The notes beneath the pieces are model-generated. The model saw nothing but the letters and a program-made list of their open reading frames with translations. It made no database searches and was not told where the DNA came from. 31,803 nucleotides of DNA from F1-60-MAGs149 sp037133215. GTDB lineage: Bacteria; Actinomycetota; Thermoleophilia; Gaiellales; F1-60-MAGs149. The stretch covers positions 1 through 31,803 of the forward strand of contig JBAXOM010000008.1 in the NCBI GenBank assembly GCA_037133215.1. Reading direction: 5' to 3'. Positions within the stretch are counted from its first letter, which is position 1, and every line of letters begins with the position of its first letter. The position numbers and the translations under genes are program-made. Shown here piece after piece: positions 1-7,762 of this stretch.

Positions 1-2526
1 GGTAAAGGGTCCAGCGGTGGTCGGGGTGCGGGTGGTCCATCGGAGGCGTGTGGGGGCAGCTGGGGGTGTCACGCGCGGCACGATCTCGTTGGAGCGTGCG
101 GATGCGCGTGTCTCCCACGCGAGCAGGCGTGCGGTGGTCGTGAAGGAGTACGTTGTCTTGTTCTTGAGGCCCGTGATCACGCACGTTGTGGCAGGTGCGG
201 TGATCACGCAGCCTTTGGATACGTCTTGGACGGCGGTGACGGTGTACGTCGAGGGGGCGCCGTAGCGTGCGGAGATCGCGTTTGGCTTGATCGTGATCGT
301 TGCCGCACTGTCGCCCGCCACGGCTGTTGCTGCTGTGGGTGTCGCCGGCGGGGCAGGGCCAGCACCGGTGAACTTGGCCACGGTGCTGTTGCTCAGCGCC
401 GCGAAAATATCACCGGCGGAATTCAGCATGATCGACGACGGCGCGCGGCCGGGAACAATCGGCCAACTCCCCGTAGCCACCGTGCCATTCGGCAGAACCT
501 TGGTGATTACCGGTACATCCGAAGACCATGGGTGACCGTAAATCGACGTGTACAGATTGCCGGCCGCATCGATCACGATTTCCGTTGCCCCGGTTCCGAC
601 GTGTGCAGGCCAGTTGCCTCCCGCCAGTGTGCCGTCGGGCAAGATCTTCGACCCGGCGTCGTCGGCGGGCTGGGTAGTGGAAAAGAACGGTCTGGAGTTC
701 GCTGAGTAGACGTTGCCTGCCGCATCCACCGCAAGGACGCTCGGATGGCCGCCGATCCGCACGGGCCAGTTGCCTCCCGCCAGGGTGCCATCGGGCAGGA
801 TTTTCGCCACGTTGCTTCCTTCTGGGTCACTATCGGCGAATCCGTAGGTCGTGGTGACATAGACAGTGCCAGCAGTGTCCAGCGCCAGTGCGCGCCCACT
901 GTTGAAGCTGTCCACTGACCGGGTGAGGGTAACGGGCCAGTTTCCGCCAGCGAGTGTTCCGTCCGGCAGGATCTTCGCCGCGCCGTCTCGCGTCGCCACG
1001 TAGATGGCGCCTAAGGGATCAATCGCGAGACTGCTCGGGGGCGATGCTAGGGCGATGGGCCAGTTGCCGCCAGCGAGCGTACCGTCCGGCAGGATCTTCG
1101 AAATGCTGTCGCCTCGAGTATTCGCGACGTAGATGTTGCCTGCCTCGTCCATCGCCATGTCGCGCGGTGACGGACCGACCGTAATGGGCCAGGCTCCTGC
1201 GGCCAGCGTACCGTCGGGCAAGACCTTCAACACCGTTCCGTTGTGCCACATGGCGTAGATGACGGCGCCGAACGCGGCATCTGCGGTGCCGTTTGCACCT
1301 AGGAGTGCGAGGCCCTCGGTGATGTAGCCGCCGGCCAGGATGGTGCCGTTCGTCTCAACCTGAATCGAGGTCACTCGTTTGCTCGAGTTGTTTCCGCAGT
1401 ATCCGAGGTTGATCGCGCTGTTGAACGCAGTGTCGGCCGTTCCATCGACGTGGAGTCGGAAGAGGCATCCGTCGATGAAACCGCCGATCAGGATGGATCC
1501 ATTTGGCTGCACGGCAATGGCGTCGACGGAGAAGAAGTCGCTGTCCTGTGCCACTGTCGCGATGTTGGCATTCAATGGCGTGGAGCCGTCGGCTGTGCCG
1601 CTGGCGTTGAGGCGCTTGAGGCCATTGGTGAAGTCACCACCGATCAGGATCGTGCCGCCGGGCTCCACGAGCAACGTGTTGACTGAGCCGTCCAATGCGA
1701 GCGCGGAAACGTTGGCATTGAACGTGCCGGTGTCCGCTGTGCCATCTGCGTTCAGGCGCTTGACACGACCATCGCTGAGATTCGAGCTGGGACGCGGTGC
1801 TCCACCGGTAATCAGGATCTTCCCGTCGCTTTGCTGCGTGATCGAGACAACTATGAAGTCGAGATTGAGCAATGCGGCGTTGGTATTGAACGCGGCGTCT
1901 GGCACACCGTCGCTGTTAAGTCGTTTGACATAGTTAGTTGAGTTGTAATTAGCGCCGAATTTCGCGCCGCCGATCAAGACTTTTCCGTCTGCTTGGAGCG
2001 CCAGCGAGTACATCCCGAAGTCGCCAAGGTCGAGCGTGGCGGCGTTGGTGTTGAAGGCCGTATCGGCAGTCCCGTCGGCATTTAACCGCCGGATCGTCGA
2101 ACTCTGCGTGATCAGGATCTTGCGGTCAGGCTGGATCGCGATGTTCCAGATGCCTCCCCAGACCCCGGCGGCCTTGACGTTGGCGTTGAACGCCGCATCG
2201 GGCGTGCCATCGGCATTGAGGCGACGAAAACTGCCGGAGAACGACCCGCCAATCAGGATCTTGCCGTCGGGTTGGATGGCGGAGGCCAACACGTCGTGGT
2301 AGTAGTCGTCTGGGTTGGAAGCCGAGGTGTAGACGTTGCCCGCCGCATCAAGCGCCATGCCGGACGCGTAGCTTGGGAGCGTGGCGGGCCAGCTCGCGGA
2401 CGCCGCGTTGGCTTGCAGGCAGAGGGCAGCGAACAGGATGAGTGTCAGTACTCCGCTGTATCCGAAGATGCGCCCCAGGGATTTTGAGCGTGCCGCGTGA
2501 GCGGATTTGCGCCTACGTAACCGCAC
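1..2526 (-). CDS. secreted delta-60 / NHL-like repeat protein with C-terminal Fn3 domain (partial)
   Basis: One minus-strand frame is open from a stop at 2662-2664 down to base 1, so the C-terminus lies outside the window. The chosen GTG start at 2526 gives an Arg/Lys-rich n-region, a hydrophobic core (VLTLILFAALCLQA) and an ANAASA cleavage region, i.e. a signal peptide; a GTG at 2586 is the alternative. At least 842 codons. The mature part begins with a 'GMALDAAGNVYTS' unit, then about seven delta-60 type repeats (DGKILIGG ... RLNADGTADTAFN), then six NHL-like units each opening with K(I/V)LP(D/N)GT, then a domain ending in 'SNEIVP' and a Thr/Pro-rich linker, which is fibronectin III-like. 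Such proteins are normally secreted or surface-bound beta-propellers; the ligand is unknown. No Shine-Dalgarno is evident, so the start is uncertain. It is divergent from alaS. Confidence 0.8.
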   Translation of the reverse strand, partial: MRLRRRKSAHAARSKSLGRIFGYSGVLTLILFAALCLQANAASASWPATLPSYASGMALDAAGNVYTSASNPDDYYHDVLASAIQPDGKILIGGSFSGSFRRLNADGTPDAAFNANVKAAGVWGGIWNIAIQPDRKILITQSSTIRRLNADGTADTAFNTNAATLDLGDFGMYSLALQADGKVLIGGAKFGANYNSTNYVKRLNSDGVPDAAFNTNAALLNLDFIVVSITQQSDGKILITGGAPRPSSNLSDGRVKRLNADGTADTGTFNANVSALALDGSVNTLLVEPGGTILIGGDFTNGLKRLNASGTADGSTPLNANIATVAQDSDFFSVDAIAVQPNGSILIGGFIDGCLFRLHVDGTADTAFNSAINLGYCGNNSSKRVTSIQVETNGTILAGGYITEGLALLGANGTADAAFGAVIYAMWHNGTVLKVLPDGTLAAGAWPITVGPSPRDMAMDEAGNIYVANTRGDSISKILPDGTLAGGNWPIALASPPSSLAIDPLGAIYVATRDGAAKILPDGTLAGGNWPVTLTRSVDSFNSGRALALDTAGTVYVTTTYGFADSDPEGSNVAKILPDGTLAGGNWPVRIGGHPSVLAVDAAGNVYSANSRPFFSTTQPADDAGSKILPDGTLAGGNWPAHVGTGATEIVIDAAGNLYTSIYGHPWSSDVPVITKVLPNGTVATGSWPIVPGRAPSSIMLNSAGDIFAALSNSTVAKFTGAGPAPPATPTAATAVAGDSAATITIKPNAISARYGAPSTYTVTAVQDVSKGCVITAPATTCVITGLKNKTTYSFTTTARLLAWETRASARSNEIVPRVTPPAAPTRLRWTTRTPTTAGPFT
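481..1227 (-). repeat. six tandem coding repeats (NHL-like units)
   Basis: Six copies of a coding unit that starts with Lys-Ile/Val-Leu-Pro-Asp/Asn-Gly-Thr and continues through a Trp-Pro and a hydrophobic 'A(I/V/L)D..G.(I/V)Y' strand. The Lys codons begin at 1227, 1098, 975, 804, 648 and 501 on the minus strand, so units are 123-171 bp long. The first 30-40 bases of the middle four units are nearly identical in DNA, which suggests recent internal duplication or gene conversion. Confidence 0.85.
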
Positions 2527-2675
2527 TCGGGACCGTGGTGTGGTGGTGCCGGCTACGCCGAACGAAACGAGTCTGCGTGCGCGCACGAGCGCATACTGCC
2601 ATGCGTTGTGCTGCCGGGCAAGCGAATGGTGGTGTTGACCACAAAGTGAGGGAGTAGCCCCTCAAATCCCGTGCC
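2527..2675. other. intergenic region between divergent genes
   Basis: Part of the 293-base gap between the divergent repeat-protein gene and alaS. The left part is in frame with the repeat-protein gene up to a stop at 2662-2664 and could hold its extra N-terminus if GTG 2586 is used. No convincing -10/-35 box for the minus-strand gene, RNA gene or small ORF is seen. The right part of the gap is occupied by the palindromic repeat pair. Confidence 0.5.
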
Positions 2676-2784
2676 GATCAACTTTGCTTTGGGGTCAGGC
2701 CCCTAAGCAAAGTCCACGGGTTCTGATCTGAGAACTAGTCGGCTTAACTTTGCTTTGGGGCCTGATCCCAAAGCAAAGTTGATC
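2676..2784. repeat. inverted pair of palindromic repeats (REP/BIME-like), copy 1
   Basis: Two imperfect palindromes sharing the core CTTTGCTTTGGGG / CCCCAAAGCAAAG. The left unit is centred on 2697 and begins GATCAACTTTGC; its right arm has CCTAAGC instead of CCAAAGC and decays after AAAG. The right unit is centred on 2763 and ends GCAAAGTTGATC. The GATC termini face outward and the central asymmetry is reversed, so the units are inverted relative to each other, 66 bp centre to centre. A small stem GTTCT/AGAAC (2720-2735) lies between them. The pair lies between divergent genes, so a pure terminator role is unlikely. No repeat-mobilising transposase gene is in the window. Confidence 0.85.
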
Positions 2785-2804
2785 CCTGCCGGGCCGGCAT
2801 CGCG

Positions 2805-2810
2805 TACCCT
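2805..2810 (+). promoter_or_regulatory. -10 box of alaS
   Basis: TACCCT lies 9 nt before the alaS ATG, in the GC-rich setting seen at other operon heads here (compare efp, accB and aroC). The intervening GCGGAGGCA contains GGAGG but only 2-3 nt from the ATG, too close for a normal Shine-Dalgarno, so a very short leader or leaderless start is likely. TTGATC at 2779-2784, the outer end of the palindrome, is 20 nt upstream; that spacing is too long for a confident -35. Confidence 0.55.
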
Positions 2811-2819
2811 GCGGAGGCA

Positions 2820-5462
2820 ATGCTGGCCCACGAGATCCGTACCGCGTTTCGAACCCACTTCGAGCAGAACGGTCATCTCGTCGTGCCGTCGGCGAGTCTC
2901 GTGCCCGCCTCGCTCGATCCGTCTGTCCTGCTGACCACCGCAGGCATGCAGCCGTTTAAGCCGTACTTCCTCGGTGTTGAGCAGCCGCCGCAGCAGCGCC
3001 TGACGAGTGTGCAGAAGTGCTTTCGCACCACCGACATTGACGAGGTCGGCAAGACCGCTCGCCATCTGACCTTCTTCGAGATGATGGGCAACTTCTCGAT
3101 TGGCGACTACTTCAAGGCCGGCGCCATCGAATTCGCCTGGGGCCTCGTGACGGGCGCCTGGGGGATTGATCCGGCGAAGGTCTGGATCACGGTCTTTGCC
3201 GGTGACGAGCAGGTGCCTGCTGATGACGAGGCGCGCGGTCTCTGGCTCGCACAGGGAGTCGAGCCAGATCGCATCGTCGGTCTTGGTCGCAAGGACAACT
3301 TTTGGCAGGCTGGTCCGACTGGGCCGTGCGGACCGTGTAGCGAGCTCTACTACGACCGTGGCGCCGAGCACGGCTGTGGACGCCCGGTTGGCGCCGACGG
3401 CTGCGCACCTGGCTGCCACTGCGATCGCTTTCTCGAGTTTTGGAACCTCGTCTTTATGCAGTACGACCAGGCCGAGGATGGCTCACTGACGCCGCTGCCA
3501 AACCAGTGCGTCGATACGGGTGCGGGCGTCGAGCGCGTTGCGGCTTTGCTGCAGGACGTGCACTCGGTCTACGAGACCGACGGGTTCCAGTCGATGATTG
3601 CGGCAATCGAAGAGTGGACAGGTACGTCGTACGAGGCTGGTGGCATTCAGACGAAGGCGCTGCGTGTGCTCGCCGACCACGGTCGTGCGATGACGTTTCT
3701 CGCCGCCGACGGTGTGCTGCCCGCCAACGAGTCGCGCGGCTACATCCTGCGGCGCGTCATCCGTCGTGCCGTCTCGCACGGCCATCGCCTCGGCATTCAG
3801 GGCACGTTCCTGACGCGACTGGCCGAGCTCGTGATTGCACAGCTCGGCGACGTCTATCCCGAGCTCGTGCAAAATCGTGACGATATTTTTCGCATCCTCA
3901 ACGGTGAGGAAGAGCGCTTCCTGCGCACCCTCGAAACCGGCACGGCGCTGCTCGACGATTGCATCGCGCGCGTCCGCAGCGAGGGCGGCGTCGCGATTCC
4001 CGCGGCCGAGGCCTTCCAACTCCACGACACCTTTGGCTTCCCCTTCGAGCTGACGCAAGAGCTAGCGGCCGAGCAGGATCTCTCGGTCGATGAGGCGGGC
4101 TTTGCTGAGCTGATGGAGAGTCAGCGCCAGCGCGCTCGCAGCGCTGCCGGCAAGGGTGGTGGCGTCGACCTTGATCGCGTGGCGGCATTCGCTCGCGCGG
4201 CTGGCTTCGTGACCACGTTCGTTGGCTACGACGAAATTGATATCCGCACGCGCATTGGTGCGCTCGACGACCTCGGTGAGGGGCGCCTGGCGGTCAAATT
4301 GCGCGAGTCGCCGTTCTATCCCGAGGGTGGCGGCCAGGTCTCCGATACGGGGTCGATCGAATCGGACACGGGCCGAGCCGCAATCGTCGAGGTGATTCGC
4401 TTCGACGGGGATCAGACGTTGATCGTGGCGATTGAGCGCGGAACCTTGGTTGATGGGCAAGAGATTCGTGCACTGGTTGATCCGAATCGTCGCCGCCCAA
4501 CGGCTGCGAACCACACGGGCACGCACGTGCTGCATCGGGCGTTGCAGGAGGTGCTCGGCGACCAGGTGCGTCAGAAGGGCTCCTCCGTTCGACCCGACAA
4601 GCTGCGCTTCGATTTCTCGCACGACAGTGCTGTCACCGCTGAGGAGTTGGCGCGGGTCGAGGACATCGTCAATCGCGTTGTCGTTGAGGGGCATCGTGTC
4701 TTTACCTTCGAGACGACGCAGGACAAGGCGCGCGAGCTCGGCGCGATGATGCTGTTTGGCGAGAAGTACGGTGACGTTGTTCGGGTCGTCGAGATCGAGG
4801 GCTTCTCGCGCGAGTTGTGCGGCGGCACACACGTCTCGACGACGGCCGAGATTGGCCCCATGCGCGTGACGTCCGAGTCGAGCGTTGGTCAAGGCGTCCG
4901 GCGCATCGAGGCGATTACGAGCGGCGTTGCAATCGAGCAGTTGCGCGCCAGCGAGCGGGCAGCCGACGAGGCAGCCCGCGCCCTGAAGGTCTCGCCCGAT
5001 CAGTTGCCGAACGCGGTGCGCGACCTGCAGGCCAAGGTGCGCGACCTCGAGAAGCAGCTGAAGGCTGGCGGCGGAAGCACGGCAGCCGAGGCGCAGGTTG
5101 ATGCGCTCGCTGCGGGTGCGGTCGCACATGGCGACGTCAACGTTGTTGTCGCCAGCGTGGGGGAGATTGGCGCGGATGCCCTGCTCGAATTGGCAGATCT
5201 CTTGCGCGGCAAACTCGGCTCGAGCATCGTGATGCTGATCGGTGAGAGTGGGGGCAAGCTGCAGTTGATCTGTGCGGCTACCCCAGAGGCCGTCGCGGCG
5301 GGTGCCGATGCGGGTGCCGTCTTGAAGGTGGCGGCTCCGCACGTCGGTGGTGGCGGTGGTGGCAAGCCGAACCTCGCGCGCGCCGGGGGCAAGGACGCGA
5401 GTGGCATCGATGCCGCACTCGACGCGGCTCGCGGTGTGCTCGCCGAGCAACTCCCGGCCTAG
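2820..5462 (+). CDS. alaS: alanine--tRNA ligase
   Basis: Cytosolic class II aminoacyl-tRNA synthetase that charges tRNA-Ala and edits mischarged Ser/Gly. The 880 aa match the usual full length. The N-terminus has the typical opening (EIRTAFRTHFEQNGH, then TTAGMQPFKPYF) and the catalytic core follows. The editing domain shows both zinc motifs, H565-x3-H569 (HTGTH) and C667-x3-H671 (CGGTH). A coiled-coil linker around 700-760 leads to the C-Ala domain, which ends in the glycine-rich VGGGGGGKPNLARAGG. ATG 2820 is chosen because it opens directly on conserved sequence and lies 9 nt after a TACCCT -10 box. ruvX follows after 63 bp, with its own promoter. Confidence 0.98.
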   Translation: MLAHEIRTAFRTHFEQNGHLVVPSASLVPASLDPSVLLTTAGMQPFKPYFLGVEQPPQQRLTSVQKCFRTTDIDEVGKTARHLTFFEMMGNFSIGDYFKAGAIEFAWGLVTGAWGIDPAKVWITVFAGDEQVPADDEARGLWLAQGVEPDRIVGLGRKDNFWQAGPTGPCGPCSELYYDRGAEHGCGRPVGADGCAPGCHCDRFLEFWNLVFMQYDQAEDGSLTPLPNQCVDTGAGVERVAALLQDVHSVYETDGFQSMIAAIEEWTGTSYEAGGIQTKALRVLADHGRAMTFLAADGVLPANESRGYILRRVIRRAVSHGHRLGIQGTFLTRLAELVIAQLGDVYPELVQNRDDIFRILNGEEERFLRTLETGTALLDDCIARVRSEGGVAIPAAEAFQLHDTFGFPFELTQELAAEQDLSVDEAGFAELMESQRQRARSAAGKGGGVDLDRVAAFARAAGFVTTFVGYDEIDIRTRIGALDDLGEGRLAVKLRESPFYPEGGGQVSDTGSIESDTGRAAIVEVIRFDGDQTLIVAIERGTLVDGQEIRALVDPNRRRPTAANHTGTHVLHRALQEVLGDQVRQKGSSVRPDKLRFDFSHDSAVTAEELARVEDIVNRVVVEGHRVFTFETTQDKARELGAMMLFGEKYGDVVRVVEIEGFSRELCGGTHVSTTAEIGPMRVTSESSVGQGVRRIEAITSGVAIEQLRASERAADEAARALKVSPDQLPNAVRDLQAKVRDLEKQLKAGGGSTAAEAQVDALAAGAVAHGDVNVVVASVGEIGADALLELADLLRGKLGSSIVMLIGESGGKLQLICAATPEAVAAGADAGAVLKVAAPHVGGGGGGKPNLARAGGKDASGIDAALDAARGVLAEQLPA

Positions 5463-5513
5463 TTCGCGCGCAGTGGGGGCGCGTTTGCGCGTGCCGCGTG
5501 CGGTGCGGACGGC

Positions 5514-5519
5514 TACGGT
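5514..5519 (+). promoter_or_regulatory. -10 box of ruvX, leaderless type
   Basis: TACGGT is separated from the ruvX ATG by only 6 nt (AAGCCC), so transcription would begin at or within 1-2 nt of the start codon. No Shine-Dalgarno fits in that space. No clear -35 hexamer is visible upstream. Confidence 0.5.
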
Positions 5520-5525
5520 AAGCCC

Positions 5526-5915
5526 ATGAAGGTCTTGGCCCTCGACTACGGCTCGGCCCGCACGGGACTCGCGATCAGCGATCCCTCGGGTGCACTGGCT
5601 CGGCCACTCACGTTTGTCGAACGGATTGGGACGCCGGCTGGCCTTGAGCAACTGTTGGCAGTGATCGCCGAGGAACAGCCGGAGTTGCTGCTCGTTGGTC
5701 TGCCTGTGCAGGCCGACGGAACGCGAGGTGAGCAGGCCAACGCCACGCTGGCCTTCGTCGGTCGACTGCGAGCGGTCTGCGCTGTGCCCGTCGAGTTTGA
5801 GGACGAGCGTTTTACGAGTCGAATTGCCGAGACGAAAGGAGGAGCCAGCAGCCTTGACGATCGCGCCGCTGCCGTGCTCCTACAGGGATGGCTGGATACC
5901 CACCAAAACCAGTAA
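5526..5915 (+). CDS. ruvX: Holliday junction resolvase-like RuvX/YqgF (pre-16S rRNA nuclease)
   Basis: RNase H-fold protein of the YqgF/RuvX family, implicated in maturation of the 16S rRNA 5' end; older annotations call it a putative Holliday junction resolvase. The 129 aa are typical. The N-terminal strand carries D7 and G9 with R12 and G14 (ALDYGSARTGLAISD), followed by the 'LLVGLPVQADGT' strand, the 'FEDERFTS' segment with acidic residues, and the C-terminal LDDRAAAVLLQGWLD containing the last conserved Asp. The gene sits between alaS and mltG, its common neighbourhood. Its last 28 bp overlap mltG in another frame, so the two are probably translationally coupled. Confidence 0.95.
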   Translation: MKVLALDYGSARTGLAISDPSGALARPLTFVERIGTPAGLEQLLAVIAEEQPELLLVGLPVQADGTRGEQANATLAFVGRLRAVCAVPVEFEDERFTSRIAETKGGASSLDDRAAAVLLQGWLDTHQNQ

Positions 5916-6934
5916 ACCGCCGTCGCCTGCTCGCGTTCGTGGCGCTCGCGCTTGCCGTGATTGTTGTCATCGCACTGGCGTGGTGGGGTATTACGCGCCT
6001 TGTCAGTGATCCAGCACCGACGCCTGGAGCGACCGTCGTGGTGACGATCCCAGCCGGGTCGAGCGCCACGCAAATCGCCGACATTTTGGCAACCGCCGGT
6101 GTGATCACCGACGCGGGCGCGTTCGTCGATCAGGTCGTTGCCGATGGTCTTGGCGGTGGTTTTCGTCCCGGTAGTTACAGCCTCCGCACGAACGAGCTCT
6201 ACCGACGGATCGTCGATCAACTCAATGCCGGGCCTGCGAACACGGCGGCAAGCAAGCTGGTGATTCCCGAGGGCTACGCAATTTGGGATATCGAGGCTGC
6301 GGCGGCAAAGGTTGGGATCACGCCGAAGCAGTATCGGCAGGCACTCGAGAATCACAGTCCGCCGGTTGGCTTTTTGCATGCCGGCGAAACGGCGTCGACC
6401 TTGGAGGGGTTCCTCTTTCCTGCCACCTACGACGTGGGGATCCCGGCCGACGCTAACCAACTGGTCCAAGATCAACTCGCAGCATTCGACGCCAACGTGG
6501 GCTCTGTCGACTTCTCCTATGCGGAGTCGCGTCACCTCACCCGGTACGACGTCCTCAAGATCGCCTCGTTGATCGAACGCGAGGCGCGGGCGCCAGAAGA
6601 CCGCAGCAAAGTCAGCGCGATTATTTACAACCGTCTCAAAGCGGGGATGCCGACCGGGATGGAATCTGGCATCCAGTATGCAACCGGGCACTGGGGCATC
6701 CTCACGGCCAGTGATCTCAAGATCGACTCGCCGTACAACCTCTGGGTTCATCGTGGCTTGCCGCCGACGCCGATCTGTAATCCGGGTCTCGCTGCGATCG
6801 AGGCGGCGGCACATCCGGCTAAGGTCGACTATCTCTACATGTACGCGATTAAGGGTGACGCCAAGGGGCGCCACTATTTCACCAACAACTACCAAGAGTT
6901 TCTGCGGTACCAGAAGGAGCATCCCTACTCGTGA
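5888..6934 (+). CDS. mltG: endolytic murein transglycosylase MltG (YceG family)
   Basis: Membrane-anchored lytic transglycosylase that cuts nascent peptidoglycan strands and is thought to terminate glycan elongation. 348 aa: a short basic cytoplasmic tail, one membrane segment at about residues 14-35 (LLAFVALALAVIVVIALAWW), a LysM-like region (VVTIPAGSSATQIADIL) and the YceG catalytic domain. The catalytic glutamate is E230 in ASLIEREA, equivalent to E218 of the E. coli enzyme by motif. Other family blocks are IIYNRLKAGMP, DSPYNLW and HYFTNNYQEFL near the C-terminus. The ATG lies inside the end of ruvX (28-bp overlap), and the stop overlaps the aroE GTG by 4 bp, so the genes form one operon. 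Confidence 0.96.
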   Translation: MAGYPPKPVNRRRLLAFVALALAVIVVIALAWWGITRLVSDPAPTPGATVVVTIPAGSSATQIADILATAGVITDAGAFVDQVVADGLGGGFRPGSYSLRTNELYRRIVDQLNAGPANTAASKLVIPEGYAIWDIEAAAAKVGITPKQYRQALENHSPPVGFLHAGETASTLEGFLFPATYDVGIPADANQLVQDQLAAFDANVGSVDFSYAESRHLTRYDVLKIASLIEREARAPEDRSKVSAIIYNRLKAGMPTGMESGIQYATGHWGILTASDLKIDSPYNLWVHRGLPPTPICNPGLAAIEAAAHPAKVDYLYMYAIKGDAKGRHYFTNNYQEFLRYQKEHPYS

Positions 6935-7758
6935 TTAGCGGCACCACTCGACTGCTCGGCGTGATTGGCGATCCTGTCGCGCATTCGCGCTCGCCCCGGA
7001 TGCAGAACGCGGCACTGCAGGCGCTTGGGCTCAATTGGGCGTACGTGCCACTACCCGTCAAGGCTGACAGTCTGGAGAGTGTTCTGCGGGGACTGCAGGC
7101 CGCCGGCTTCGTTGGCGTCAACGTGACGGTGCCGCACAAGGAGGCTGTTGCTCAACTCGTGGACGAGTTGCGACCGACAGCCAAGGCGAGTGGCTCGGTC
7201 AATACCGTGATCTTCGCCGAGGACGGTCGTCTGATCGGCGATTCGACTGACGGCCCCGCGATTGCGGTCGCGATTGCCTCCGAGATCGAAGAGACCTATA
7301 CGGGCAGCGTGCTCGTGCTCGGTGCTGGCGGCTCTGCCCGTGCGGCTGCTGCGGCACTTGCGCAGGACGGATGCGCGGTTCAGATCCATGCCCGCCGCTT
7401 CGAGGCGGCAGAGGCGTTGGCACACGACCTGGCCGGCAGCGGCAACGTCGTCGCCGTGGCCGAGCTTCCCGATCCCGTCGGGGGCGTCGTCGTCAACTGC
7501 ACGCCGGTTGGCGCGCTGGTCGATCCCGATGGCATGCCGCTGCCGGCCTCGCGTCTGCTCGACGTGCGCGTCGTTGTCGATCTGGCCTACCGGGCAGACG
7601 CCACACCAACGCCACTCATCACCGCTGCCGCCGAGACGGGCTGCGCTGTTGTCGATGGTCTCGAGGTGTTGGCGCGTCAAGGTGCCAAGGCGTTGGAGAT
7701 TTGGACGGGCGAATCGGCACCGCTTGAGGTCATGTTGGCTGCAGCCCGCGGCGAGTAA
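6931..7758 (+). CDS. aroE: shikimate dehydrogenase
   Basis: NADP-dependent reduction of 3-dehydroshikimate to shikimate. 275 aa, the normal length. Substrate domain: GVIGDPVAHSRSPRMQNAA with the SxS pocket, NVTVPHK with catalytic K70, and SVNTV with N91; catalytic D107 lies in the GDSTDG motif. The nucleotide-binding glycine loop is VLGAGGSARAAA. The GTG start at 6931 overlaps the mltG stop (GTGA), implying coupled translation. The distance from the other aro genes (aroC, aroKB, aroQ) results from accessory genes lying between them. Confidence 0.97.
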   Translation: MISGTTRLLGVIGDPVAHSRSPRMQNAALQALGLNWAYVPLPVKADSLESVLRGLQAAGFVGVNVTVPHKEAVAQLVDELRPTAKASGSVNTVIFAEDGRLIGDSTDGPAIAVAIASEIEETYTGSVLVLGAGGSARAAAAALAQDGCAVQIHARRFEAAEALAHDLAGSGNVVAVAELPDPVGGVVVNCTPVGALVDPDGMPLPASRLLDVRVVVDLAYRADATPTPLITAAAETGCAVVDGLEVLARQGAKALEIWTGESAPLEVMLAAARGE

Positions 7759-7762
7759 GCGC

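Noticed and set aside
597..1227. Regularly spaced near-identical segments, considered as a CRISPR array
   Set aside because: Spacing is irregular (123-171 bp), the segments stay in one coding frame and encode a protein repeat, and no cas genes are present.
1379..2302. Plus-strand open frames (for example 1379-1933 and 2036-2302) opposite the repeat protein
   Set aside because: The minus strand reads a single continuous chain with signal peptide, delta-60 and NHL-like motifs in one frame through the whole region.
4062..5651. 529-codon open frame opposite alaS and ruvX
   Set aside because: Antisense to conserved alaS motifs, crosses the alaS-ruvX junction, no initiation signals.
5546..6922. 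458-codon open frame opposite ruvX and mltG
   Set aside because: Shadow of two well-identified overlapping genes.
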